A stretch of 64,000 nt of DNA. Origin: Nissolia schottii. Its lineage: Eukaryota; Streptophyta; Magnoliopsida; Fabales; Fabaceae. This document shows positions 23,042 through 33,938 of the stretch, piece by piece. The notes beneath the pieces were generated by a model that was not told the origin of the DNA, searched no databases, and saw only the letters and a list, made by a program, of their open reading frames with translations. The DNA lies in contig QANU01105209.1 of NCBI GenBank assembly GCA_003254905.1, forward strand, positions 1,322,788 to 1,386,787, read 5' to 3'. Both the position numbers and the translations under genes were made by a program. Each line of letters begins with the position of its first letter. Positions within the stretch are counted from its first letter, which is position 1.

Positions 23042-26000
23042 ATGGAGCTGGAGGAGGATGAGTCCCATTCCCAGTCGCAGATAACGGAAGAGGAAGCATC
23101 ATCAGTTAGCGAGGGTCATAGTCAGTGTCAGGTTCAGCCTCACCGAACCCCTGACCAACTGGTGGCGAGGGCCATAGCTCCTATCAAGATTGAATTCCTT
23201 TGCCCCCCTCCTGTTCGTGCTTCCTCCACAAACGACGACGTTTCAGCCACCGTTACTGATAAGAACCCTGCTCAATCAGAATCAGGCTCAGCAGTGCTCA
23301 AGGAGAAGAAGTCCAAGCGCCAGCTCAAACGTGAACGTCGTCAGGTCTACTTCGATTCCTTCCCCTTCATTCATTCATTCATTCTGCTTCCGCCTTACTT
23401 CAGTTGTAATCTTTCAACCCTAGTAGGATCAAAAATCAGCGCGAAACCTCTGCCCCGAACTTGCAAAGACCGGCGATGTTAATTCGTGCCCTTATAAAGA
23501 CAAATGCCGCTTCAGCCACGATATTGAAGCCTTCAAGGCCCAGGTACGAATTCGCTTCGCACTGAATTGTTAATTTTTATTGGAAATAACTATTGTACGA
23601 ACCCTAAGTACAGAGAGGCATTTTGATTGCAGAAACCTGATGATCTAGAGGGACAGTGTCCTTTCCTTGAATCTGGAGGATGTTGCCCTTATGGGGTAGC
23701 ATGTAGATTTTCGAATACCCATGACGATGCTGTGCCTTCTACCGGCAATCTCAATTTTCTGAAGAAGAGTTCCGAGGTAAATGGATTGAGCAAAGATGTT
23801 CAAAAGCTTCTTTGGAAAAATAAGATGAGCTTTCCCAAGGCAGATGCCAAACTCAAAAGTCTTGGCCTTTTGGTATGTTGTTTGTTCTTTCCCTTCCCCT
23901 CGTGTCTTCATCTGTGTTTTTATGTTTTACTTCTCCTTTTTCCCTAGAAAAATGCCATGAATAATGAAGATTTTACCTGTTGTAGAGGGATAAATTGTAG
24001 TCAATAAGGTTGAGAGTGGTGTCTTTCTAACTGTTTTTGTTGCTTAGTGGGTTATGAATTGATATGAAACAAACCACACAAGTAAAATGCATGTGGGAGG
24101 CACTTAAACTTTGTTTCAGAGGATAAAGTGGGTCGATTTAAACATTCAATGCACGTGTAAATCTTCACCACCATGTTCCTACATTTCCTTCCTGATTCTT
24201 GTTCTGCCTGAACTCTAATTAGTTTAGTATAGGTAGTTAGGTACACAATGTAATAAGTAAGTATTCCTTCCTTTGTTCAACTTATGATCTAGCAAAGATT
24301 TATAATTGTTTCTTCTTTTTATGGTTTTCCTTTAACTGTGGCTTTGATGACAAGAAGCTTCCTTTTAGTTGTCAATTTTATTCATTCCACTATTTATTAA
24401 TCCTACCCCTCTTCCTTTTTTTTCTTCTTTATTTAAAAAAAATGTAGAATTTTTCTAAGTTAAAAATGAAAGACTTAGAAAATAAAGATGGTGGCAACAC
24501 TGGTTCAAATAAATGCAATCGTTCTGATGACAATGGCTCTTGCAAAGTAACCTCCGACTCAGGTTCTAATATGGAAGAAGCTATAAAAGATGAAGCCACC
24601 GATGGAAAATTTGAATCCGATGAACTTTGTCCCCATAAGAGAAGAAAAACTGCAGAAAATGATGATCCTGTCAAGACAGAAAATGAAGGTCATAGATTCT
24701 TCTTCACCTTTATTAATCATGGTTTATGATTAACACAGTAAGTTATTTAATATTCTTTTAACTTCTAGTGTAACTTAGGTTCATACTGTTGAAACAGGTG
24801 TGGGTGTTACTGAGCAAATTGTTGAAAAAAGCAGCATAAAAGCTGAACAAGCAGAAAATGATGATCATGTTGAGACAGAAAATGAAGGTCATAGATTCAT
24901 CTTCACCTTTATTAATCATGGTTTATAATTAACACAGTAAGTTATTTAATATTCTTTTACCTTCAAGTGTAGTGTAACTTAGGTTCGTATTGCTGAAACA
25001 GGTGCGAGTGTTACTGAGCAAATTGTTGAAAAAACCAGCATAAAAGCTGAACCAGAAGCAGGAAGTGATGCTACAACCACAGAAACTGATATAAGTTTGA
25101 AGTTGCATTCACGTGAAAAGAAGCTTATTGATTTTCGGGACAAGTTGTATCTTGCACCCTTGACCACTGTTGGAAATCTCCCTTTCAGGAGGGTTTGCAA
25201 AGTATTAGGGGCTGATGTAACATGTGGTGAGATGGCAATGTGCACAAATCTTTTGCAGGTACATATATGGATTTTCTTCTGGTTGATTTTATTGCTTTCT
25301 TTCATCTTAATGTGATTTATATCTTCTATCTTCATGATGTTGCAGTGAAAGGCTTCTTCTGAATATGGCAATCTTAAGTATTAGGATGTAGTAATCATTA
25401 ATGCAGCATGCATGCTTCATAACTTGTTGTGGTGACTTATAAATCTATTTGTTTTTCTTTCGTTCTCCTTGTATATGTTTTACATTCCATCTGTTGTGAT
25501 TTTGATACTGTTGTAGGGTCAAGCTTCAGAATGGGCATTGCTGAGACGACATTCATCTGAAGATTTATTTGGTGTACAAATCTGCGGGGCATATCCAGAT
25601 ACTGTGGGACGGGCAGTTGAACTAATAGAGCAGGAATGTACAATAGATTTCATTGATATAAATATGGGTTGCCCTATTGATATTGTTGTGAATAAGGGTG
25701 CTGGATCAGCTCTTCTGACAAAACCTATGCGGATGAAAAATATTGTAGGAGTAGCTTCAAGCACGGTGGATAAACCAATAACTGTCAAGGTATTTGTCAT
25801 ACTAAGCACTATACTTGTGCTGTTAGGCATTATTATGCTTGTTGGATATAATTTGTGTCAAATTCAAGTTAGCATCTTGATAGCTTCTCCTGCCCCTTTT
25901 TCTCCCTCTGTTTTGTGGCTCTGAAATGTTTACATGTTGGACAAACTCCTGTCACACTTGACCATGAAAAATAAGCCTTCCCTTACTTTTAAATTTCCTC

Positions 26001-27709
26001 TGTAAGTTTGCTCAAGACATATCCCATTTATCTATTAAACCAGGTGCGGACAGCTTATTTTGAAGGAAAGAATCGCATTGATTCTCTGATTGCAGACATG
26101 GGCTCTTGGGGAGCTAGTGCAGTAACAATACATGGTAGGTCACGTCAACAACGCTATAGCAAGCTTGCTGACTGGGACTACATATACCAGTGTGTATGGA
26201 AGGCTCCTGAAACTTTACAAGTAGTGGGGAACGGAGATGTTTTGTCATATGTAGACTGGAATAACCACAGAACTGCATGCCCTGAACTTGCTACATGCAT
26301 GATTGCCCGCGGTGCACTGATTAAGGTTAGTATCTTGGTTCAAATGACTATTCTCTCATTCCTTGGGGAGTGTCATTATTTTATGGTTACCTATCCTAGA
26401 ATGAAAAAATATTTTGAATGTGTCAACTAATGACTATGTTGTGCATGCAGCCTTGGATATTTACGGAGATCAAGGAACAGAGACATTGGGACATCAGTTC
26501 GGCTGAGCGACTAAATATTCTCAAAGATTTTGTGCATTTTGGCCTTCAACACTGGGGTTCTGACATGAAAGGTACTTTTTTTTGGGGGGTGGAATCGCTG
26601 AATCATACTGGTATTGAAGTGTTTCTCATTGTTGTCAAATGATTACATGAAGTGAGTATGAATTTATGATCTCCATATAGATGTGACAGCTTTGGTTCAT
26701 GTCACTTTCCTGCATATGTAACAATTGAGTGTCACGGGGCCCTTTGGACATGGAACAGAGTTTAGGGTTGCCATTTAAGAGGCTTGAGTTTGCTCACAAG
26801 AATGTATACGTGATATAAGTATCTACCGGGTTTTGATGGCATTATTTATAATTTTTGTTCCCCCAGTTTATCTTTGCCTGTTTTGCCTCTTGTTTTCTCA
26901 CTAGTGTGGCTGATCCATTTAATATTCTGTTGCAGGAGTGGAAACAACCAGACGGTTCTTGTTGGAATGGCTTAGCTACACTTGTAGGTACATACCTGTT
27001 GGTCTTTTGGATGTGATTCCACAACGATTAAACTGGCGTCCACCATCGTACTATGGGCGTGATGAGCTTGAGACACTGATGGCCTCTGACTCTGCAGCTG
27101 ACTGGGTATGCAATTCCTTTTTATTTGAAGCTATTAAGGTATGCTTGTTAATTTCTCTGGTGAAAGTGTCTTCTTGGAGTTGCTTTCCAAAATTTGCTGC
27201 CTCAGTCAGCAGAAAATAGACTTGTTCTACAGTATGTAGATGGTGAAAATGCATCCTGTTGAAATACAGAGATTGAGGCATATAACACTTCTGATTATTT
27301 ATTGGCACTTTGTATTATTTGATTCACTTATAAAAATTACTTTCAATTAAACAAATATTTAAAGTTTAACTTTTGTAGAACACTTAGCTAATGAAATTTT
27401 AAAAAATAATCAAACCTAATTAATAGAAAATAGAAAATATCTATAAGGCAAGATGCCTGCCAGATACGAAATCATTTTCAGGAATAGAAACTTCATGCAG
27501 TATATTATTATCCTTTGAGCATCTTTCTTATTTAAACATCGTCACATGATAATATCTTCCTCATACTTCTAAAGAATTGTTTTTATTTACATTTGCCTTT
27601 TCATGTGCAGGTACGAATATCAGAAATGTTACTAGGCAAGGTTCCAGATGGCTTTACATTTGCTCCAAAGCATAAATCAAATGCTTATGATAGAGCCGAA
27701 AATGGTTGA
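23042..27709 (+). CDS. DUS3: tRNA-dihydrouridine(47) synthase, DUS3-like, with CCCH fingers
   Basis: This FMN enzyme reduces uridine 47 in the tRNA variable loop using NAD(P)H. Eleven exons read in phase: 23042-23344, 23427-23543, 23633-23872, 24448-24688, 24798-24887, 25002-25258, 25517-25789, 26044-26325, 26451-26571, 26936-27105, 27611-27709, giving about 730 residues. An acidic N terminus leads to [12 protein letters not shown], then two CCCH-type fingers (C110/C122/C128/H132; C149 to H170). A low-complexity Lys/Glu-rich linker follows. The catalytic domain starts at [17 protein letters not shown]-like sequence and has the active-site [19 protein letters not shown] with Cys468, HGRSRQQRY and VVGNGDVLS. 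Exon 5 (24798-24887, 30 codons) arose by a local tandem duplication and keeps the frame. The C terminus ends [18 protein letters not shown]. Compared with about 700 residues in Arabidopsis, the added exon explains much of the excess. Confidence 0.95.
24652..25055 (+). repeat. ~200-bp tandem duplication creating an extra DUS3 exon
   Basis: The unit 24652-24850 (end of exon 4, whole intron, start of exon 5) is repeated at 24851-25055 with few changes. Both copies share GAAAATGAAG at the donor, TTCACCTTTATTAATCATGG in the intron and GTTACTGAGCAAATTGTTGA after the acceptor. The duplication adds one intron and one 90-nt exon. Confidence 0.9.
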
Positions 27710-27957
27710 TTCTGCACTTTTCTTTTCAATGCTGTTTCTGATGAGAAGCATATTCTTCTCAACTGCTGACTCATGATGAGACATTTGTGGGGGAGATTTG
27801 AGACCTTCCCTGTTTATTTGCCGTTTGGGTGGTTTGAAAATGCCTTCCCTGTAGTATGAAGAGCTATCTTATGATTCTTATCGCCCAGTATGATTTGGGC
27901 GAGCGGTTCATCATTTATCTTGACTTTTTAAGTCATACAATAGCTTTAATCCTTCAA

Positions 27958-27963
27958 ATAAAA
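27958..27963 (+). terminator. Candidate poly(A) signal of DUS3
   Basis: AATAAA about 250 bases after the DUS3 stop codon, in an AT-rich 3' flank. Confidence 0.45.
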
Positions 27964-29015
27964 CATTGGAATTGAATAATCATTGACATTTGTAATGTAG
28001 GCAATAATTTTAGTTTTGTAGTGATGACTTGAATGCTCGGGTCAATATGAATTTTCTGCGTACAGTACTCGATCATGGCACCCATGTACCTGTAAGGAAC
28101 AGTAGTGGGGCCCGAGGATGGTCATCAGAGAGATGATTTTCATTCGACTTTAAATCCGATGTTTAAATCTGTTTCAAGAGCAAAGCATAAATACACACAC
28201 ACACACACTCGAGCTTCCCTGGTATATTTGGTGAAGACATGTTGAAAATAAAATGATCAGTAAAAGAATAAGCGATGAATTGAAGAAAACACGTACGACC
28301 ACCCAAGAATAGCTTCGCCTACCAGTCGTGAAGCATTCCTTCAATATTTAGTTTGGTGAGACCGTATTAGTAATTTAAAAGGATGACATTGTTTCGAGGT
28401 TCTAATGAAGTTGTACTTCAATCCGCCGTTGTGGTAAACCCTACCTGGCATAGTTTTGGAAAATATTTTGAAAGATATGGATATAATAGGATAAAAATTG
28501 TGACTATGGAGCAGTTAAACAGTGGAGGTGCTTTATATAGGAGTTGAGATAAAGTGTTTACATTGAAACAATAGGTTAGACATTCCATTTGCAAAAGTTT
28601 GTATAATTTATTTTTGGATTTAATGTAGTGAATGCCAAACTTCTATAGAACATTATATGTATTCAATTACAAGTGAGAAGGACGAGAAGGATACAAAAGC
28701 AAAATCCAAAGTGCAATGAGAAGAACCTTCGAAGTTGAAAATTCTTTCGGAGCTGATGCATATACTAGACAAATAAGAAAGATCCTGTATCTGAATGGTA
28801 AAACGGCAAAGTCTGGAGTTGATAACCAAGAAACGTGCCCAATTCTTGAACTTTATATCATCGTTATACCCTAAATTCTAACTAGGAAGAAGTTGAGATA
28901 TAGCACCAACAATAATTATTAACCATTGAACTTCATGGGTTTCTGGTTAGGAAAGCTGAAATCCCATTATTTGGGAATCAAAATCAGAAGTCAAAGACCA
29001 AGAATCTTGGCGTCG
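27964..29015. other. Convergent intergenic region, DUS3 and amidophosphoribosyltransferase 3' flanks
   Basis: No gene is visible. An (AC)9 microsatellite lies at about 28191-28208. The two genes converge here. Confidence 0.55.
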
Positions 29016-30716
29016 TCAATGTGATTTCGGGTTTGCTTGAACCCAGCCGCCATCAATGGACTCAAAGGTGCCACTCAAGCCATCGTCGAGGAAGTCACCA
29101 ACCTTCTTGACCTTAAGCTCGTTGGGCTCAACAGGGTAGATCCCGGAGAAGCAGGCGTAGCAGTAATCGGGAGAGTGATCCCCGAGCAGCTTCTTGAGTG
29201 TATCAATGTGGAGAAAGGCAAGCGAGTCAGAGCCAATGAACTCCCTTATCTGATCAACAGCCATCCTGTTAGAGATGAGCTCCTCAGAGCTGGGCGTGTC
29301 CACACCGTAGTAGCAAGAGGCAACGATGGGAGGGCACGCGATTCTCATGTGCACTTCCTTGGCACCAGCCTCCTTCAACAGCCTCACGATCTTGGATGAC
29401 GTGGTTCCCCTCACAATGGAATCATCCACAACCACAACCCTCTTCCCTTCCAGAACCGCACGAACCGGCGACAGCTTCAGCTTCACGCCGAAATCCCTAA
29501 TTTTCTGGGAGGGCTCAATGAAGGTCCTTCCCACATAGTGCGACCTAATCAGCCCCTGCTGGAAGGGGACCCCTGCTTTCGCCGCGTACCCAAGCGCAGC
29601 CACCACACCTGAATCAGGAACCGCGATCACAACGTCGCAATCCACGGGGGATTCGGTCGCCAGAATTTCCCCAAATTTCCTGCGGGATTCGTACACTGAT
29701 CTCCCGAAAACCACGGAATTGGGCAGCGCGAAGTAGATGTGTTCGAAGATGCACTGCTTTGGCTGAGGGTGAGGCATGAGGCAGAGCGATTGGACTCCGT
29801 TCTGGTCCACCACTACGACTTCGCCTGGGTACACCTCCCTCTCGTACGTCGCTTCGATCAAATCGAGTGCGCACGTTTCGGAGGCGAAGACCACGGCGCC
29901 GTTGCTCCTCCTCCCCATCACCAGAGGTCGGAACCCGAAGGGATCCCTGACTGCAACCAGCTTGTCCTCCGTGACGAACACCAAGGAATACGCGCCTTCA
30001 AGCTTCTCGCAGGCGTCCACGATTCTCAAGAGGAATGGGCGGTGCTTGGAGGTGGCGATGAGGTGGAGGACCACCTCCGTGTCGGAGCTGGTGTTGAAGA
30101 TGGACCCGCTGTCCTCCAGCTTGTGCCTCAGGGAGCGGTAGTTGACCAGGTTGCCGTTGTGGGCGACGCCGACGGACCCGAAGCGGTAGCCGGCGACGAA
30201 GGGCTGGACGTTCTTGAGCATGGACTGGCCGGCGGTGGAGTAGCGGACGTGGCCGATGGCAGAGGTGCCGGGGAGGTGGTCGAGCTTGGACTGGTTGAAG
30301 ACCTCGGAGACGAGGCCGACGCCGGTGATGGACTGGAGGACGTTGTTGTGGACGGCGACGATGCCGGCCCCTTCCTGGCCTCGGTGCTGGAGGGAGTGGA
30401 GGGCGAGGTAGCAGAGGCGGGAGGCCTCCGGGTCGCCGTAGATTCCCACCACGCCGCACTCTTCGCGGGGCTTCTCGTCATCATCAATGAAGGGTTCCTG
30501 TGGGGACGTGTTGTTTGCGGAGGCGATGATGTCGGAGATTGGGTTCTTGCATGAAACAGAGAGTGAGGGGGAGAGAGGGGTTTTGTGGGGGTTAGAGGGC
30601 ATGGGGAAGAAGGTGGGAGTGTGGAGGGTTTTGGAGTGAGATGGGAGAGAAGAGGAAGAGGAAGAGGAAGAGGAGGAGGGTGTGGAGAGGGTAGAAGAGA
30701 GATTTGATGCAGCCAT
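29016..30716 (-). CDS. PUR1: Amidophosphoribosyltransferase (glutamine PRPP amidotransferase), plastid
   Basis: It makes 5-phosphoribosylamine from PRPP and glutamine, the committed step of de novo purine synthesis. In plants it works in plastids; in tropical legumes the pathway feeds ureide export from nodules (family knowledge). The intronless frame is 566 residues. A Ser/Thr/Pro-rich transit peptide (Ser11 run near residues 13-23) and a propeptide precede Cys87 in EECGVVGIYG, the N-terminal nucleophile after processing. LQHRGQEGAGI, GHVRYSTAG and HNGNLVNY are the class II glutaminase motifs. VVVVDDSIVRGTT (427-439) is the PRPP loop. Cys322, Cys468, Cys519 and Cys522 match the 4Fe-4S ligands of the Bacillus-type enzyme. 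The GC-rich coding strand produces a 271-codon antisense frame, which I reject. Confidence 0.97.
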   Translation of the reverse strand: MAASNLSSTLSTPSSSSSSSSSSLPSHSKTLHTPTFFPMPSNPHKTPLSPSLSVSCKNPISDIIASANNTSPQEPFIDDDEKPREECGVVGIYGDPEASRLCYLALHSLQHRGQEGAGIVAVHNNVLQSITGVGLVSEVFNQSKLDHLPGTSAIGHVRYSTAGQSMLKNVQPFVAGYRFGSVGVAHNGNLVNYRSLRHKLEDSGSIFNTSSDTEVVLHLIATSKHRPFLLRIVDACEKLEGAYSLVFVTEDKLVAVRDPFGFRPLVMGRRSNGAVVFASETCALDLIEATYEREVYPGEVVVVDQNGVQSLCLMPHPQPKQCIFEHIYFALPNSVVFGRSVYESRRKFGEILATESPVDCDVVIAVPDSGVVAALGYAAKAGVPFQQGLIRSHYVGRTFIEPSQKIRDFGVKLKLSPVRAVLEGKRVVVVDDSIVRGTTSSKIVRLLKEAGAKEVHMRIACPPIVASCYYGVDTPSSEELISNRMAVDQIREFIGSDSLAFLHIDTLKKLLGDHSPDYCYACFSGIYPVEPNELKVKKVGDFLDDGLSGTFESIDGGWVQANPKSH

Positions 30717-31684
30717 GGGAGCGTATTGTCACAGGCACAGCAGAACCAGAGAGAGTGTGTAGAGATGCAGAGCAATGGCCATTGTGTTGTTCTAGGTTTT
30801 GTTGTTGGGAGGGAGAGGGAGTTCGGTGGGACCAAGGCATTTGACTCTTTCCCCATAGATTCGCTTTTAATATTTTAAATTTTCATTCCTCTTTTTCTCC
30901 CCAACAAAATTTATATTTTAACTTTTTCATTTTCATTTATGGATATATTTTAACTTCTTTTTACACGATGGAATGAGCTAAGATTAATGTTTAGATAAGC
31001 TTGTTTGGTTTTTTAAGATTAAGTTTCATAGCCATCGAGATCATCTCTTTTTTATAATAAAAAAATTAAAAATATATTATAGTGACCATCTTACTGTTCA
31101 TTTTGATGCGTATATGTAGAACTTTTCTGATGGGTGTTTCTTTAACTCATTGTTTGGTTTGATATAAAATTGGTGAAAAGAAAATGAGTAAAAATTGATT
31201 TTAAGAGTTTATATTTTGGCACCACCTTTATTATATTGATGAATCATATAAAGTAAAAGTATCTTAAAAGTATCACTCTTTTGTTTAATGAAATGGATTA
31301 ACTTTTTGATCCCTTTCATACATTACTAATATAAAATATTTTTCATCATCAATCAATATATTATACTAAATTTATGTCCCTAAATTTTACGGGTTCAATT
31401 TAGCTTCTTTCATTTTATTTGATTTTTAATTGTTTTTCTCAGTATTTTATCTATTTATTTTAAATCAAACTTATGATATTTCATTTATTATGAAAATCAA
31501 AATAATCTTCTTGCACGGAATACCTCTTCATAGCAATTTCAGAGTTAAATGGGTCTTTGAATGGTTTGTCGAAGGGGAATGAAACTAATAATGTGTACAA
31601 AGTAAAAGAAGAACTAGCCGAACAAGAATGTGATAGAGTAATAATATCTATATGAGATTTGACCAGGAAAACCATTCACTTTAG
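30717..31684. other. Upstream region of PUR1
   Basis: The proximal 130 bases contain upstream ATGs on the minus strand (near 30783, 30840 and 30856) that would open frames overlapping PUR1 if the transcript starts that far out. I cannot place a TATA box with confidence. The rest is AT-rich with nothing recognisable. Confidence 0.45.
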
Positions 31685-32258
31685 ACACGGGTTAAAAGTG
31701 TAAGCGAGAGTTACTTTTATTTTTATATTTTAAAATGAGTCTATTTAGTTTTTAAAAGTGTGAATTATGAGTTAAATTATTCATTCACTTAATTTTTATT
31801 AGTATAACATCATTTTTTTTTTGTTTATATGTCAAGATAAATGATATATAAGCATTTTCACATGATGTCTAAAGAAAGCATGACAAAATTTTGGTGAAAA
31901 AGATGTGTGAGTGAGTAAGAAGACATCAAAAAGATTTGGAAAAGTTAGAGTTTTAATTAGGCAAGTTTAGATTTTTTTATAAAAAAAATTGGGTTAATTA
32001 GGAAATACTTATGTTTTAAATTGAGTTAATTGAAAAAATTAGGGTTTTAATTAGGCATGACTATTAGACTATGTTGCTTTGATAAATGTCTTGCAAGATG
32101 TTAATATAAAATTTAACTTGACATATCAACAACTGAAAATAGGTTGAGCGATTAACTTGATTCACGGTTTACACTTTTAGGATAAGATTAGTTAATTTTA
32201 AAATTAAAAAATAAAAGTGACTCATACTTACACTTTTAGAGACTAAAACGAATATTTC
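31685..32258. mobile_element. Inverted-repeat element, unclassified
   Basis: The segments 31690-31790 and 32145-32258 are inverted copies sharing AAAAGTGTAAG, ACTTTTATTTTT, TTTTAAAAT and a second AAAAGTGT. The total is about 0.57 kb with a non-coding centre. Outer ends and target duplication are not resolved. Confidence 0.5.
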
Positions 32259-32414
32259 TTCACTTTAATAATGTTGGACTTATAAAGGTTATGCTTTGTT
32301 AAAACTTTTTTTTTAAAAAAACCTCATTAAAACAAAATTCACCAATCAGTGATCACTACATATATTACCGGTTAATTAGAAATGTGGCACCAAAAATAGT
32401 TAACTAGAAATGTA

Positions 32415-33051
32415 TCTCTATATAGGGGTGTTCATAACTCAGTCCAGTCCGATTTTAATTAAACCCGATTTTGAACAACTCTAAAAAAAACTCTATTTTA
32501 ATTCATATCGGGTTTGAGTTTAGTCTCGGGTCACCCGACTCGGCCCGCATACATTACTATATTATGCATTTCTTATTTTCTTTCCTTCCCATCCCATAGC
32601 CCATGTCTATTTTGGTGTCTATTATAGTTAAACCATGACTATTTTAGTGGGTAAAAATCTATTGTAATGCACTTATTATTTTTTTGTTGTTTATGTTCCA
32701 CTAAAATTATGGAAGTTTGAATGAGAATGCTAAGATTATAAATTTTATATCATTTTGTTGTAGTGTTTAAAATTAATGAGTATTTAGTTAGAAAATATAA
32801 TGTTTAGTTTGCAATTTTTTCAACTTTATTTTTTAATGGATATTATTTTTTATTTTGAAGTTTGAGATCGCTTTGGTCCGTTTGTTGCCTAGTCTAAACC
32901 CGAGTTTTAACTCAACCCAAAGATGATAGGGTCTATCGGGTTTAGGGTCGGGTCTGGGTCCTTAAAATTGGTCTGGTCTAAATATAGGGCCGGGGTTCGG
33001 GTAAAAGGCTAACCCGGCCCAACCCGTCTCATGAATACCCCTATCTCTATC
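32415..33051. mobile_element. Non-autonomous hAT-like element
   Basis: The ends TAGGGGTGTTCAT (32423) and ATGAATACCCCTA (ending 33043) are inverted. The 8-bp flanks TCTCTATA and TCTCTATC differ at one base, fitting an hAT target duplication. The sub-terminal arms are rich in CGGGT/ACCCG words (GGGTTTGAGTTTAG, CGGGTTTAGGGTCGGGT), a pattern seen in widespread plant elements. Length 621 bp with no coding capacity. Confidence 0.78.
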
Positions 33052-33060
33052 TATCGTTTT

Positions 33061-33938
33061 TAGGCCTCATTTGTTACGTTGTATAAGTCTCAATAGTATT
33101 AATTAATAATATGAAATTAAATTTTATCATGTGTTTGGTGTAATAAATGATAGTATGGTCTTATACGATTTTATTCAATTTTATCCTACAATGATTGTAT
33201 TAACTTATCCGGCCTCAATAGACCTTATTAGATCGTATATAGTATTATCTTTTTTTACTCAATTTCAATTTAATCTTTCCTCTTTTCTCACTCTCTCCTC
33301 TTGCCATTTTTGTCAACCCTCCCTGTAGTTCTTCTCGTCATGACCTTCATGATACAAATCACCATCTCTTGTAGCCCACCACCCCCTATCACCTTCCATG
33401 TTCAAGTTAGTGCCTTGTCTTCTCCATCTTTGTGATTTATATCTTCGCATTAAATTTGAATGTATCAAATGGTGCGATTCAAATTGTCTGCTTGAATCGT
33501 TACTCTGTCAAAATCACATGCTAGAATCGTATCATTCGCGAATTGTCTTTGCTGTTGCTCAAGGGTCGCGAACCTTATCTGCATTTGTTTTCTTGTGTGT
33601 GACCAAATGTTGTTGTTTACATGTGAATCTTCATACTCTCACAACAACAACAAGATTGTTAAGAATCCTAGAATTCACTTTGTTGTTAATGGTTCTTTTT
33701 CAATTTTTTGATTTTATTTTTTCATTGAGTTTTGCAAGAGGAATTGATACATACATATGTTGTTGTTAATGGTTCTTTCTTTTTTAATTTTTTAATTTTA
33801 GAGTTATATGTTACATGTTAAACGCATGATAATATAAAAATTTATACAATATACTATTTATACTATACTATTAAATGTTATATTATCAAATTTATTACTA
33901 TCAAACCTTATACTATAAGACTTATCAAATGTAACCTA
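33061..33938. mobile_element. Probable MITE-like TIR element
   Basis: The ends TAGGCCTCATTTGTTA and, on the minus strand, TAGGTTACATTTGATA are inverted (about 12 of 16 matching). Internal TATAAGTCT and AGTAT-rich words also pair. It begins 10 bases after the neighbouring hAT-like element. No target duplication is evident and the family is unclear. Confidence 0.4.

Noticed and set aside
29739-30554. 271-codon plus-strand open frame opposite PUR1
   Set aside because: Antisense shadow caused by GC-rich third positions; the opposite strand encodes a full enzyme with all motifs.
33398-33769. 123-codon Leu/Cys-rich open frame
   Set aside because: Lies inside a probable non-autonomous TIR element and matches no family I know.
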